DNA of 64,000 nucleotides from Geothrix oryzisoli (GCF_022808865.1 NZ_JAKZLB010000002.1:510019-574018), one strand, 5' to 3'. Shown: positions 39,433 through 49,279, numbered from the stretch's first letter. The notes: a model not told the origin generated them from the sequence alone. Numbers and translations are program-made.

Positions 39433-41358
39433 TTAGATGTCACGGAAGAAATTCCGGATCCTGCTCTCGAGAGCCTGGGGGCTGAGGCCCTCTTCTTCCA
39501 GCAGGCGCTTGGGGTCGCCGTGGTGGACCAGATGGTCGGCAACGGCGCAGCGGAGCAGCGGGCGGGTCAGGCCCGCGTCCGCCAGCGACTCCGCCACGGC
39601 CCCGCCGAACCCGGCCGGCGCGCAACCCTCCTCGAGGGTGACCACGGCCTTGCAGCGGCCCGCCCAGGCGTGGATGAGGGCCTCGTCCAGAGGCTTCACG
39701 AACCGGGCATTGATGACCGCGCAGGAGATGCCCTCCGCCGTCAGGGATTCTGCGATGCGAAGGGCCGGGTCCACCATGGCGCCCAGGGCGCAGAGCAGCA
39801 GATCGCCACCTTCGCGGAGCAGCTCGGCCTTGCCCACGGGCAGGGCCGTGATGGGCTCTTCCAGGGCCACCCCCAGGCCATTCCCCCGGGGGTAGCGCAG
39901 GGCCGCGGGATGGCCGCAGTAGAGGGCGGTCATGAGCATGCGCCGCAGCTCGTTCTCGTCCTTGGGCGCCATCAGGATGATGTTGGGCAGGCAGCGCAGG
40001 TAGGCCAGGTCGTAGAGGCCGTGGTGCGTGGGGCCGTCGGCGCCGACGATGCCGGCCCGGTCCAGCGCGAAGGTCACGGGCAGATCCTGGATGCAGACGT
40101 CGTGGGCGACCTGGTCGAAGCCCCGCTGCAGGAAGGTGCTGTAGATGGCGCACACGGGCCGCATGCCCTGGGTGGCCAGGCCCGCGGCGAAGGTGACGGC
40201 GTGCTGCTCGGCGATGCCCACGTCGAAGCAGCGGTCCGGGAAGGCCTTCTGGAACAGGTTCAGGCCCGTGCCGTCCAGCATGGCGGCCGTGATGCCGACG
40301 ATCTTGGCGTCGTTCTTCCCCAGTTCCACCAGGGCTTTCCCGAAGACGTTGGTGAAGCTGGGCGGGACGGGCTTCGCGGGATCCGCCTGGACCTTGATGA
40401 TCTCGCCGGCCTCGGCGTCGAAGGCGGTGACGCCATGCCACTTCTGCGGGTCCTGCACGGCGGGCTCGTAGCCGTAGCCCTTTTTGGTCTGCACGTGGAG
40501 CAGCACCGGGCCATCCTTCATCTTCACCTTGGCCTCGGCGAGGGCCTTGGAGGTGGCGTTCACGTCATGGCCGTTCACGGGCCCGATGTAGCGGAAGCCC
40601 AGGTCCTCGAAGAGCAGCCCGGGCACCATGAGGCGCTTGAAGCTCTCCTCGCTCCACTTGGCGGCCTTGGCCACGCCCTTGCTCAGGCCTTCCAGCGGGA
40701 TGGCCTTGATGGCGTGCTCGATGCGGTCCCGCCAGCGCTGGTAGTACTGGCCCGACATGATCTGGTTCAGGTAGCCCTGGAGCGAGCCCACGTTGGGGTT
40801 GATGCTCATGTCGTTGTCGTTGAGGATCACCAGGAAGTTCTTCGTCTCCAGGTAGCCCGCCTGGTTGAGGCCCTCGAAGGCCATGCCGGCGGTCATGGAG
40901 CCATCGCCGATGACGGCGATGCAGGCGTGCTCCTGCCTCTGGATGTCCCGCGCCTTGGCCATGCCCAGGGCGGCGGAGATGCTGGTGCTGGCGTGGCCCG
41001 CGCCGAAGTGGTCGTAGGGGCTCTCGTCCCGCTTCAGGAAGCCCGACAGGCCGTGGTGCTGGCGCAGGGTGGGGAAGCGGTCCTTGCGGCCCGTGAGGAT
41101 CTTGTGCGGGTAGGCCTGGTGGCCCACGTCCCACACGATGCGGTCCTGGAGGAAGTCGAAGTGGTGGAAGAGGGCCACGGTCAATTCCACGGTGCCGAGG
41201 TTGGAGCTGAAGTGGCCTCCGGTTTCGGAGACGGAGGTGATGATGAAGGCCCGCACCTCGGCCGCCAGGCGTTCGAGCTGGTCCGGAGTGAAGTGGCGGA
41301 TCTGCTGGGGGGCCGCCAGGGAATCGAGCAGGGGGTACGGGCTGGAAGAAGTCTCCAC
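39433..41358 (-). CDS. dxs: 1-deoxy-D-xylulose-5-phosphate synthase
   Basis: About 641 residues if GTG 41358 is the start, which fits family length (YPLLDSL falls near residue 8) and lies just past the ispA stop. An in-frame ATG at 41442 adds 28 unconserved residues overlapping ispA and is the alternative. TPP site GDGSMTAGMAFEGLNQAG, His-rich active site HHGLSGF and GHASTSIS, transketolase C-domain ending near the C-terminus. Condenses pyruvate and glyceraldehyde 3-phosphate, the entry step of the MEP isoprenoid pathway. Third gene of xseB-ispA-dxs. Confidence 0.95.
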   Translation of the reverse strand: METSSSPYPLLDSLAAPQQIRHFTPDQLERLAAEVRAFIITSVSETGGHFSSNLGTVELTVALFHHFDFLQDRIVWDVGHQAYPHKILTGRKDRFPTLRQHHGLSGFLKRDESPYDHFGAGHASTSISAALGMAKARDIQRQEHACIAVIGDGSMTAGMAFEGLNQAGYLETKNFLVILNDNDMSINPNVGSLQGYLNQIMSGQYYQRWRDRIEHAIKAIPLEGLSKGVAKAAKWSEESFKRLMVPGLLFEDLGFRYIGPVNGHDVNATSKALAEAKVKMKDGPVLLHVQTKKGYGYEPAVQDPQKWHGVTAFDAEAGEIIKVQADPAKPVPPSFTNVFGKALVELGKNDAKIVGITAAMLDGTGLNLFQKAFPDRCFDVGIAEQHAVTFAAGLATQGMRPVCAIYSTFLQRGFDQVAHDVCIQDLPVTFALDRAGIVGADGPTHHGLYDLAYLRCLPNIILMAPKDENELRRMLMTALYCGHPAALRYPRGNGLGVALEEPITALPVGKAELLREGGDLLLCALGAMVDPALRIAESLTAEGISCAVINARFVKPLDEALIHAWAGRCKAVVTLEEGCAPAGFGGAVAESLADAGLTRPLLRCAVADHLVHHGDPKRLLEEEGLSPQALESRIRNFFRDI

Positions 41359-41366
41359 CTGGGTGC

Positions 41367-42254
41367 CTAATTCGCCCGCTGGGCCAGATAGCGGGCCCAG
41401 GCTGCCAAGGAATTGCGATGGGGAAGGGTTGCTAGGTGACATAGGGCGGTCTCGGTGGCTTCACTCAGGGCTTTGCGGGCGCCGTCCAGGCCCAGGAGCG
41501 AAGGGTAGGTGATCTTACCCCTGCCTGCATCTTTCCCGGTCCGTTTGCCCAGGTCCGCATCGGTGGCAGTGGCGTCCAGGATGTCGTCCTGGATCTGGAA
41601 GGCCAGGCCGATGGCCTCGCCGTAGGCCCGCAGGGCGGCCCGGTCCGCAGGGGTGGCGCCGCCCAGGACCGCGCCGATCTCCAGCGAGGCCCGCAGGAGG
41701 GCGCCGGTCTTGAGGCGATGGATGAGGCGCAGGTGGTCCAGGTCGTAGGTCGCGAGCGTCTCGCCCTCCAGATCCAGCGCCTGGCCCCCGGCCATGCCGC
41801 GCCAGCCGGCGCCTTCGGCCAGCAGCGCCAGGGCCTCGGCCCGCCGCCCGGGCTCGAGGCCCGCCGAGGCCAGCACGCCGAAGGCTTCCGTGAGCAGGGC
41901 GTCGCCCGCCAGGATGGCGTGACCCTCGCCGAAGACCTTGTGGTTGGTGGGCCGACCCCGCCGCAGGTCGTCGTCGTCCATGGCCGGCAGGTCGTCGTGG
42001 ATGAGGGAGTAGGTGTGGACGTATTCCAGGGCCAGGGCGCCGGGTAGCGCCTGGGCGACCGTGCCGCCCACGGCTTCGGCGGCCAGCAGGCAGAGGACCG
42101 GGCGCACGCGCTTGCCGCCCGCCTCCAGGCTGTAGCGCATGGCCTCGCCCAGGCGGGCGGCCTCGCCCGCCCGGAACGGGGCGGTGAGGGAGGCGTCCAG
42201 CCACGGGAGCAGGCGGTCCAGGTCGGCCTGGACCTGCGAGGCGGCCCCGGTCAT
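41367..42254 (-). CDS. ispA: Polyprenyl (farnesyl/geranylgeranyl) diphosphate synthase
   Basis: 295 residues. First aspartate-rich motif DDLPAMDDDD at 87-96 and second QDDILD near 223; LEAGGKRVRP binds the isopentenyl diphosphate. Chain length (C15 or C20) cannot be fixed by eye; the residues before the first motif are YSLIH. Start overlaps the xseB stop by 4 bp (ATGA). Joined to dxs, it puts early and later isoprenoid steps in one transcript. Confidence 0.93.
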   Translation of the reverse strand: MTGAASQVQADLDRLLPWLDASLTAPFRAGEAARLGEAMRYSLEAGGKRVRPVLCLLAAEAVGGTVAQALPGALALEYVHTYSLIHDDLPAMDDDDLRRGRPTNHKVFGEGHAILAGDALLTEAFGVLASAGLEPGRRAEALALLAEGAGWRGMAGGQALDLEGETLATYDLDHLRLIHRLKTGALLRASLEIGAVLGGATPADRAALRAYGEAIGLAFQIQDDILDATATDADLGKRTGKDAGRGKITYPSLLGLDGARKALSEATETALCHLATLPHRNSLAAWARYLAQRAN

Positions 42255-42490
42255 CGGCCGTCCTTTCCCTCGTCCAGGGGATCAGCCCGGTACTCGCCGC
42301 CCAGGCCGGCCTTCAGGACCTCGACCCGGCGCTGGGCCTCGGCCAGCTGCTTCTGGAGGGCCTGGCTCAGCTGGACGCCCTCCTCGAAGCGGGCGAGCGC
42401 CTCCTCCAGGCTGAGGTGGCCGGATTCCAGCTGCTGCACCAGGGCTTCCAGCCGGTCCAGGCCATCATCAAAGGAAGGTTGGGCGCTCAT
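42251..42490 (-). CDS. xseB: Exodeoxyribonuclease VII small subunit
   Basis: 79 residues, the usual size. FDDGLDRLEALVQQLESGHLSLEEALARFEEG is the family signature (given in part: LEALVQQLESGHLSLEEAL). Pairs with XseA (not in the window) to degrade single-stranded DNA. The xseB-ispA-dxs order is widespread in bacteria. Preceded by the DUF4412-like gene on the same strand at a 42-bp gap. Confidence 0.93.
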   Translation of the reverse strand: MSAQPSFDDGLDRLEALVQQLESGHLSLEEALARFEEGVQLSQALQKQLAEAQRRVEVLKAGLGGEYRADPLDEGKDGR

Positions 42491-42532
42491 GGGGGGTCCG
42501 AAGGAAGGGGCCCGCGCGGGGCCCCGCTCAGT

Positions 42533-43267
42533 CTACCGCTTCCCCTTCAGGCTTTCCTTCATCTCCTTGCCGCCGTCCTTCAGGGTGTAGCCGGCGGGCA
42601 GGGCCCAGGCGCTCTCGGGGATGGCCGCGGAGGAGACGGCCGTGGCCACGGTGGTCACGTCCATGCCCATGAGCCCCGTGATGTGCGTGCGGAGGGGCAC
42701 ACCCTTGAGGCGGGCGGTCTCCTGGTAGACGCGCTTGAAGAGGGTGCCCATGGGGCCGGGGGCCCGGTTGAGCATGGCCATGGACTTGGCGTAGTCCTGG
42801 ATCGGGAACTGGAGGGAGGGGTCGATGCTCAGCTCCTCCACCATCTTGCCGAGGGTGATCCGGACCTTCTTGCAGGGACGGCCGAGCACCGTGTCCGCGC
42901 CCAGCTGCTCGACCTTCACTTCGGAGACGTCGCCGAACATCATCTTCGTCACCATCGCGGGCATGCCGGCCATCTGGTCCTCCAGGGCCTGCATGGTCTC
43001 CTGCATGTCCTTGAACGTGAACTTGGTGATGACCTTCTTCGAGTGGTCGATGCTGTAGATGACCTCGTGGCCGTAGTCCACCAGGCTGTCGGTCTTCGAC
43101 CCGGCGTGGTTGATGCGCATTCGCGTGGCGCTGAGGTACTGCACCTGGGAGCCGTCCTTGGCCATGGCCCCCTTGCCGGTCACTTCCGAGGTGATGGTGA
43201 GGTCGCCCGCGAGAAGGCTGACCGCGGAAAGGATCGCCACGAAGGCAGATGCCAGAAGGATGCGCAT
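42533..43267 (-). CDS. Secreted DUF4412-like protein
   Basis: 244 residues from ATG 43267, with GGAGAA upstream; a longer reading to 43300 disrupts the signal peptide. Signal peptide MRILLASAFVAILSAVSLLAG. The rest is beta-rich: strand pattern YLSATRMRINHAG, YSIDHSKKVITKF and GRPCKKVRI, consistent with DUF4412 (LolA-like half-barrel) proteins. Probably periplasmic. May be co-transcribed with xseB-ispA-dxs. Function unknown. Confidence 0.72.
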   Translation of the reverse strand: MRILLASAFVAILSAVSLLAGDLTITSEVTGKGAMAKDGSQVQYLSATRMRINHAGSKTDSLVDYGHEVIYSIDHSKKVITKFTFKDMQETMQALEDQMAGMPAMVTKMMFGDVSEVKVEQLGADTVLGRPCKKVRITLGKMVEELSIDPSLQFPIQDYAKSMAMLNRAPGPMGTLFKRVYQETARLKGVPLRTHITGLMGMDVTTVATAVSSAAIPESAWALPAGYTLKDGGKEMKESLKGKR

Positions 43268-43354
43268 GGGAATTCTCCGGTGAAGGGGTGCCGAGATCAT
43301 ACGCCAGGAACAGAGCCGTGGCCAGGTGAGGTACCTTCAAGGGTGGGGGTGGCC

Positions 43355-44725
<1,371 letters not shown>

Positions 44726-44790
44726 GGCCGGCCCGGGCCGGGGCCGTCGCAGGCTGCGACAAGTTGCAGAACGCAACGCGAATTCATCCC

Positions 44791-44834
44791 GATTTGAAAA
44801 TTTAAATGCTGTTTTAATTTAAATTATATTTTGG
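44791..44834 (+). promoter_or_regulatory. AT-rich promoter region of the Lys-rich repeat gene
   Basis: The strongest AT island in the window: two copies of AATTTAAAT flank a short spacer, with TTGAAA at 44794-44799 and TATATT at 44825-44830. The spacing of those two is too long for one promoter, so the exact boxes are unclear. The stretch could combine an UP element and a -10. High expression of the gene downstream is inference. Confidence 0.4.
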
Positions 44835-44896
44835 CCCCAAACGTGCTTCCTTGTGGCCACTTCCGGCCGTGCCGGATCAACCCAGGGAGAACCCCC

Positions 44897-45871
44897 ATGA
44901 AGAAGCTTGCTGCGCTGCTCGTCGCCGCCGCTCTGATCAGCCCCGTGTTCGCGGAAGAGGCGAAGAAGCCTGAAGCGAAGAAGGTCGAGACCAAGAAGGT
45001 CGAGAAGAAGGCTGAGAAGAAGGCCGAGCCCAAGAAGGAAGAGGCCAAGAAGGCCCTGACCGTCGCCGAGGAGAAGAAGGCCGAGGCCGCTCCCAAGGCC
45101 GAGAAGAAGGCTGAAGCCGCCCCCAAGGCCGAGAAGAAGGCCAAGAAGCACCACAAGAAGGCCGAGAAGAAGGCCGAGGCCGCTCCTGCCGCCGAGAAGA
45201 AGGCTCTGACCGCCGAAGAGAAGAAGGCCGAGCCCAAGAAGGCTGAGAAGAAGGGCGAGAAGAAGGCCGAGCCCAAGAAGGAAGAGAAGAAGGCCGAGGC
45301 CAAGAAGGCCCTGACCGCCGAAGAGAAGAAGGCCGAGGCCGCTCCCAAGGCCGAGAAGAAGGCCAAGAAGGCGAAGAAGGCCGACAAGAAGGCCGAGCCC
45401 GCCGCTCCTGCCGCCGAGAAGAAGGCCCTGACCGCCGAAGAGAAGAAGGCTGAGGCCGCTCCCAAGGCTGAGAAGAAGGCTGCCAAGAAGGCGAAGAAGG
45501 CTGCCAAGAAGGCCGAGGCCGCTCCTGCCGCCGAGAAGAAGGCCCTGACCGCCGAAGAGAAGAAGGCTGAGGCCGCTCCCAAGGCTGAGAAGAAGGCCGC
45601 CAAGAAGGCGAAGAAGGCTGCCAAGAAGGCCGAGCCCGCCGCTCCCGCCGCCGAGAAGAAGGCCCTGACCGCCGAAGAGAAGAAGGCTGAGCCCAAGAAG
45701 GCTGAGAAGAAGGGCGAGAAGAAGGCCGAGGCGAAGAAGGACGAGAAGAAGGCCGAGGCCAAGAAGGCCCTGACCGCCGAAGAGAAGAAGGCTGAAGCCG
45801 CCCCCAAGGCCGAGAAGAAGGCCAAGAAGGCTGCCAAGAAGGCCGAGAAGAAGGAAGAGGCCAAGAAGTAA
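44897..45871 (+). CDS. Secreted Lys/Ala/Glu-rich repeat protein
   Basis: 324 residues from ATG 44897 (GGGAGA upstream). A signal peptide (MKKLAALLVAAALISPVFA) is followed by about 300 residues made almost only of K, A, E and P. The core ALTAEEKKAE occurs six times, plus one ALTVAEEKKAE. Longer units of KAEKKAAKKAKKAAKKAE alternate with APAAEKK. Highly charged, likely extended or helical, and predicted extracytoplasmic. Not assignable to a family; it superficially recalls H1-like and TolA-like low-complexity segments. Own promoter region and terminator. Confidence 0.75.
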   Translation: MKKLAALLVAAALISPVFAEEAKKPEAKKVETKKVEKKAEKKAEPKKEEAKKALTVAEEKKAEAAPKAEKKAEAAPKAEKKAKKHHKKAEKKAEAAPAAEKKALTAEEKKAEPKKAEKKGEKKAEPKKEEKKAEAKKALTAEEKKAEAAPKAEKKAKKAKKADKKAEPAAPAAEKKALTAEEKKAEAAPKAEKKAAKKAKKAAKKAEAAPAAEKKALTAEEKKAEAAPKAEKKAAKKAKKAAKKAEPAAPAAEKKALTAEEKKAEPKKAEKKGEKKAEAKKDEKKAEAKKALTAEEKKAEAAPKAEKKAKKAAKKAEKKEEAKK

Positions 45872-45893
45872 TCAGGCTTCACCGGTTCACGGG

Positions 45894-45917
45894 AAAGCGG
45901 GCTTCGGCCCGCTTTTT
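45894..45917 (+). terminator. Rho-independent terminator of the repeat-protein gene
   Basis: An 8-bp stem AAGCGGGC/GCCCGCTT (45895-45902 with 45907-45914) carries a stable TTCG loop and ends in five T (45913-45917). It lies 23 bp past the stop. Confidence 0.92.
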
Positions 45918-45951
45918 CGCGTACGGCTTTCCGGCGCAGCCTCCCCGGGCC

Positions 45952-46800
45952 ATGATGGAACCCATGATCGATCCGCTCCTCGACCTCACGGCTGAAGTCC
46001 GCGCCCGTCTCCAGGCCCTCCCCGAAGGGCACCGGCCCCAGCTCCTGGGCTGCGTGGAGGGGGCCTGCCTGCTGAGGGACCCCGCCGGGCTGCATCACCG
46101 GACCGCGGCCCAGGCGGCCCCTCCCGCAGGGCCCTGGGACCTGTCCCCCCTCATCGACCACACCCTGCTGAAGGCCGAGGCCACCGGAGCCCAGGTGGAA
46201 GCCCTCTGCGCCGAGGCCCTGAAGCACGGCTTCGCGTCGGTCTGCGTCAATCCCCTCTGGGTGCCCCTGGCCGCCTCCCTCCTGAAGGGCAGCGCGGTGC
46301 GGACCTGCACCGTGGTGGGCTTCCCCCTGGGGGCCTCCTCCCTGCGCGCCAAGGCCCACGAGGCAGAGTTGGCCGTGAAGGACGGGGCGCAGGAGGTGGA
46401 CATGGTGCTGGCCATCGGCGCCGCCAAGGCCGGCGATTGGGACACGGTCCGCCAGGACCTGGCGGGCCTGAGGGCCGCGGTCCCCGCCCCCACCGTGCTG
46501 AAGGTCATCCTGGAGACCTGCCTGCTGACGGACGATGAGAAGGCGAGGGCTTCGACCCTAGCCCTGGAGGTGGGCCTCGATTTCGTCAAGACCTCGACAG
46601 GCTTCTCCACCGGGGGCGCCACGGAGGCCGACGTCGCCCTCATGCGCCGGACCGTGGGGACGGGCATGGGCGTGAAGGCGTCCGGCGGCATCCGGACCTA
46701 CGAGGGCGCGCTGGCCATGGTCCTGGCCGGAGCCACGCGTCTGGGCCTCTCGGCCTCGGTGGCCGTGGTTCAGGGGGGGGCCGGATCGGGGGGCTACTGA
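45952..46800 (+). CDS. deoC: Deoxyribose-phosphate aldolase
   Basis: 282 residues, with a ~60-residue N-terminal extension before the TIM barrel (LIDHTLLKAEAT at 67). Schiff-base Lys is K213 (FVKTSTGF); D150 and K242 (GVKASGG) complete the site, and the C-terminal Tyr used as proton donor is present (GGY end). Splits deoxyribose 5-phosphate into glyceraldehyde 3-phosphate and acetaldehyde. An ATG at 45964 is an alternative start. Followed 42 bp later by mglB. Confidence 0.93.
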   Translation: MMEPMIDPLLDLTAEVRARLQALPEGHRPQLLGCVEGACLLRDPAGLHHRTAAQAAPPAGPWDLSPLIDHTLLKAEATGAQVEALCAEALKHGFASVCVNPLWVPLAASLLKGSAVRTCTVVGFPLGASSLRAKAHEAELAVKDGAQEVDMVLAIGAAKAGDWDTVRQDLAGLRAAVPAPTVLKVILETCLLTDDEKARASTLALEVGLDFVKTSTGFSTGGATEADVALMRRTVGTGMGVKASGGIRTYEGALAMVLAGATRLGLSASVAVVQGGAGSGGY

Positions 46801-46842
46801 AAAGTGCTATCCTCACAGATAGCAGTCCCGGCGGAGGTTCTT

Positions 46843-47340
46843 GTGGCGAAGCTTGATCTCATCATGTTCGAGGAGGAGTACAAGCTCCTCCACGAGATCA
46901 TCGGCCGCCTCCAGAAGGATGCCTCCGCCAAGGTGGTGTTCCTGGTGGACAAGAACGGCCAGCAGATCGCCTCGGCCGGGGATGTGAAGAGCATCGATGC
47001 CACCAGCCTCGCCTCGCTTACCGCCGGCAACGTGGCCGCCACGGACGGCCTGGCCAAGCTCATCGGCGAGAAGGAGTTCAGCCTGCTCTTCCACGAAGGC
47101 GAGCGGGACAACCTGCACATCTCGATCGTGGGCAAGCGCGGGATCCTGGTGGTGATCTTCGACCAGAACTCGAGCCTCGCGCTGGTGCGCCTGCGGGTGA
47201 AGAAGGCCAGCAAGGAACTCCAGGAGATCTTCGACCAGGTCGAGCAGCGGGCGCAGAAGGAATCCGACGGCGGCAGCCGCTTCGAAAGCCCCTTCTCGGA
47301 GATCACGGACGAAGACATCGACCGCCTCTTCGGCGACTGA
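46843..47340 (+). CDS. mglB: Roadblock/LC7-domain protein, MglB type
   Basis: 165 residues from GTG 46843, fixed by GGAGG six bases upstream. Roadblock/LC7 fold about 15-130 (KVVFLVDKNGQQIASAG is the family-like start, then FHEGERDNLHISIVG), and a charged C-terminal tail ending EDIDRLFGD. MglB is the GTPase-activating partner of MglA in polarity and motility control. Adjacent mglA, 15 bp downstream, supports the call. Confidence 0.88.
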   Translation: MAKLDLIMFEEEYKLLHEIIGRLQKDASAKVVFLVDKNGQQIASAGDVKSIDATSLASLTAGNVAATDGLAKLIGEKEFSLLFHEGERDNLHISIVGKRGILVVIFDQNSSLALVRLRVKKASKELQEIFDQVEQRAQKESDGGSRFESPFSEITDEDIDRLFGD

Positions 47341-47355
47341 GCCAGGGACGGCGAC

Positions 47356-47940
47356 ATGACCTTCATCAACTACGCATCGCGCGAGATCAACTGCAAGATC
47401 GTCTACTACGGCCCCGGCCTCTGCGGGAAGACGACGAACATCCAGTGGATCTTCGAGCAGGCCAACCCCGACAAGCGGGGCAAGCTCGTCAGCCTGGCCA
47501 CCGAGACGGACCGCACGCTCTTCTTCGACTTCCTGCCGCTGGACATGGGCATGGTCAAGGGCTTCAAGGTCCGCTTCCACCTCTACACCGTGCCCGGCCA
47601 GGTGTTCTATGACGCCAGCCGCAAGCTCATCCTCCGCGGCTGCGACGGCATCATCTTCGTGGCGGACAGTCAGAAGGCGCGCATGGAGGCCAACATCGAG
47701 TCCATCGCGAACCTGGCCACCAACCTCAAGGAGAACGGCTTCGACGTGCGGTCGATCCCCTATGTCCTCCAGCTGAACAAGCGGGACATGCCGTCCGCCG
47801 TGCCCGCCGCCGAGATGGAGCGCCTGCTCCGGTTCCGGGGCGAACCCATGATCGAAGCCGTGGCCAGCCAGGGCACCGGCGTCATCGAGACCCTCAAGGC
47901 CGCCGCCCGCCAGATCCTGATGGAACTGCAGAAGAACTAG
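47356..47940 (+). CDS. mglA: Ras-like GTPase MglA
   Basis: 194 residues. P-loop GPGLCGKTT (about 19-27), switch region TETDRTLFFDFLP, TVPGQ in place of DTAGQ (typical of MglA) and NKRD for guanine. Controls cell polarity and, in myxobacteria, motility reversal; the output system here is not in the window. Translated just after mglB. Confidence 0.93.
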   Translation: MTFINYASREINCKIVYYGPGLCGKTTNIQWIFEQANPDKRGKLVSLATETDRTLFFDFLPLDMGMVKGFKVRFHLYTVPGQVFYDASRKLILRGCDGIIFVADSQKARMEANIESIANLATNLKENGFDVRSIPYVLQLNKRDMPSAVPAAEMERLLRFRGEPMIEAVASQGTGVIETLKAAARQILMELQKN

Positions 47941-47978
47941 CCGGAGCGACCGGGATCACAGGTCCCGCCCCTCCCCGC

Positions 47979-48006
47979 TTGAATCTGCGCCCACCTCAGG
48001 TAGAAT
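47979..48006 (+). promoter_or_regulatory. Promoter of tRNA-Asn
   Basis: TTGAAT (47979-47984) and TAGAAT (48001-48006) are separated by 16 bp, each one or two mismatches from the sigma70 consensus. The mature tRNA begins 15 bp downstream. Confidence 0.75.
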
Positions 48007-48020
48007 GGACCCTTGCCCTT

Positions 48021-48096
48021 TCCGGAGTAGCTCAGGGGTCAGAGCGGGTGACTGTTAATCACTAGGTCGGGGGTTCAAATCCCTCCTCCGGAGCCA
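48021..48096 (+). tRNA. tRNA-Asn (GTT)
   Basis: Acceptor stem TCCGGAG/CTCCGGA (48021-48027 with 48086-48092), discriminator G48093 and encoded CCA 48094-48096. D arm AGCTCAGGGGTCAGAGC; anticodon GTT at 48054-48056 in loop CTGTTAA; T loop TTCAAAT. All arms pair. Own promoter and terminator. Confidence 0.97.
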
Positions 48097-48135
48097 GAAA
48101 AGAACAGGGGTCCCACGGGACCCCTGTTCTTTTCT
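48096..48135 (+). terminator. Long perfect hairpin terminating tRNA-Asn
   Basis: A 19-bp perfect inverted repeat (48096-48114 with 48117-48135) starts AGAAAAGAACAGGGG and ends in TTCTTTTCT. It begins on the last base of the CCA end. The arm length is unusual for a tRNA terminator and makes it bidirectional. Confidence 0.85.
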
Positions 48136-48141
48136 GCCTTA

Positions 48142-48212
48142 GGTTTGGTGGATTTGAACCCCCGAGTGGCAGCCGGCAACGGGTTCAAATTCCTCATTTG
48201 AAGCTGGCACGA
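48142..48212. other. tRNA 3'-end-like fragments after tRNA-Asn
   Basis: The minus strand of 48150-48170 reads CTCGGGGGTTCAAATCCACC, matching the T arm of tRNA-Asn just upstream (CGGGGGTTCAAATCC). A second T-loop-like string, GGGTTCAAATTCCTC, is on the plus strand at about 48181-48195. Neither has a full cloverleaf. They may be relics of integration or tRNA duplication. Confidence 0.4.
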
Positions 48213-48380
48213 AACCCTGGAAGCCCATGATTCCCGGGTGCCGCAGCGCGTGAAGGCCAAGGCGGCCCTGGGCTTCCACCCCCGCCGGCCGGAATGGCTC
48301 CATGCTTGATGGGAGGGATCGTCTGGAAGGCCGATCCGCCCGACCAGGCAAACCGACTCACCCCATGCCAGGAGGCAGCG

Positions 48381-48755
48381 ATGGAGATCCCCGAGAAAAT
48401 GACCCAGGTCCTGGCCGAGGATGGCGTGGTCGCGATCGCCACCCTCGGCGAGGAGGGGCCGCACCTGGTCAACACCTGGAACAGCTACGTCCGCGTGATG
48501 GAGGGTGGGCGGCTCCTGATCCCTGTGGGTGGCATGCAGCGCACCGAAGCCAATGTGGCCTTCAACGACCGCGTGCTCGTCACCCTGGGCAGCTCCAAGG
48601 TGGCGGGCCGGCACGGGGCTGGAACCGGCTTCTTGATCCAGGGGAGGGCGGCTTTCATCACCTCGGGGCCGGACTTCGAGGTGCTCAGGGCCAAGTTCGC
48701 CTGGGCCAGGGCCACGCTGGCGATCACCCCGGATGCCATCACCCAGACGCTCTGA
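48381..48755 (+). CDS. Pyridoxamine 5'-phosphate oxidase-fold (flavin-binding) protein
   Basis: 124 residues from ATG 48381 with AGGAGG upstream. Split beta-barrel: VVAIATLGEEGPHLVNTW, LLIPVGGMQRTEANVAFN and VLVTLGSSKV fit the FMN-binding family. Too short for PdxH itself (about 210 residues), so a small general flavin reductase or sensor-type member is likelier. Monocistronic; follows the tRNA remnants. Confidence 0.72.
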   Translation: MEIPEKMTQVLAEDGVVAIATLGEEGPHLVNTWNSYVRVMEGGRLLIPVGGMQRTEANVAFNDRVLVTLGSSKVAGRHGAGTGFLIQGRAAFITSGPDFEVLRAKFAWARATLAITPDAITQTL

Positions 48756-48838
48756 GGTCTCTGGCGGGCCATCCCTGAATGGAGGGCCGGGCGGTTCTCA
48801 ACGCAGGCCGGATGGGGTGGACGCGAGAGCTGGCCCCG

Positions 48839-49279
48839 TCACGGGGTCGCCAGCTCCTCGAGGCGCGCCTTGGCCTGCCGTTTTCCCATGCTTCTCACAG
48901 CGGCAATGGCAGCCAGCTGAGCCTGGCGGGGCTTCGATTTTTCCGCTTCCCAGTTGTAGATGGTCTGCGCGGAGACATTCAGGAGGGCTCCCATCTCGGC
49001 GGCGGACAGCCCCAGCTTGTGCCGTTTGCTGGCCAGGCCCTTGGCGCTGAACCGCGTGCGGGCGGCTCCTTCCTCGCCGGGCTGGGGAGTCGCCTGGCCT
49101 GGGGTTTTCTTCTCGAGACGGGCCAGCTGTTTCTCGAGGGAAGCCACCTTCCGCTTCAACGCGGAGAGGTCGGAGCGGGACTGGGCAGCGGCCTTCTTGA
49201 GGCCCTCCGTTTCCGTCCGCAGTTCCTTCCGGGCCAACCGCATGATCTCCATCTTCAGAATGGAAGCGATGTTTGGCAT
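48839..49279 (-). CDS. Coiled-coil protein with C-terminal XRE-type HTH
   Basis: 146 residues. N-terminal coiled coil (about 15-60: ELRTETEGLKKAAAQSRSDL, SALKRKVASLEKQLARLEKK), a Pro/Gly linker, then an XRE/Cro HTH (about 82-125: KRHKLGLSAAEMGALLNVS, TIYNWEAEKSKP). GAGGAGAA precedes ATG 49279. A DNA-binding protein that probably oligomerises by its coil. It is divergent from the MNIO RiPP operon, 345 bp away, and could be its regulator; that link is positional only. Confidence 0.8.
   Translation of the reverse strand: MPNIASILKMEIMRLARKELRTETEGLKKAAAQSRSDLSALKRKVASLEKQLARLEKKTPGQATPQPGEEGAARTRFSAKGLASKRHKLGLSAAEMGALLNVSAQTIYNWEAEKSKPRQAQLAAIAAVRSMGKRQAKARLEELATP

Noticed and set aside
44824-46359. 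Minus-strand open frame rich in Phe, Ser and Ala
   Set aside because: It is the reverse reading of the Lys/Ala/Glu repeats (AAG read as CTT); the plus strand has the signal peptide, ribosome site and terminator.
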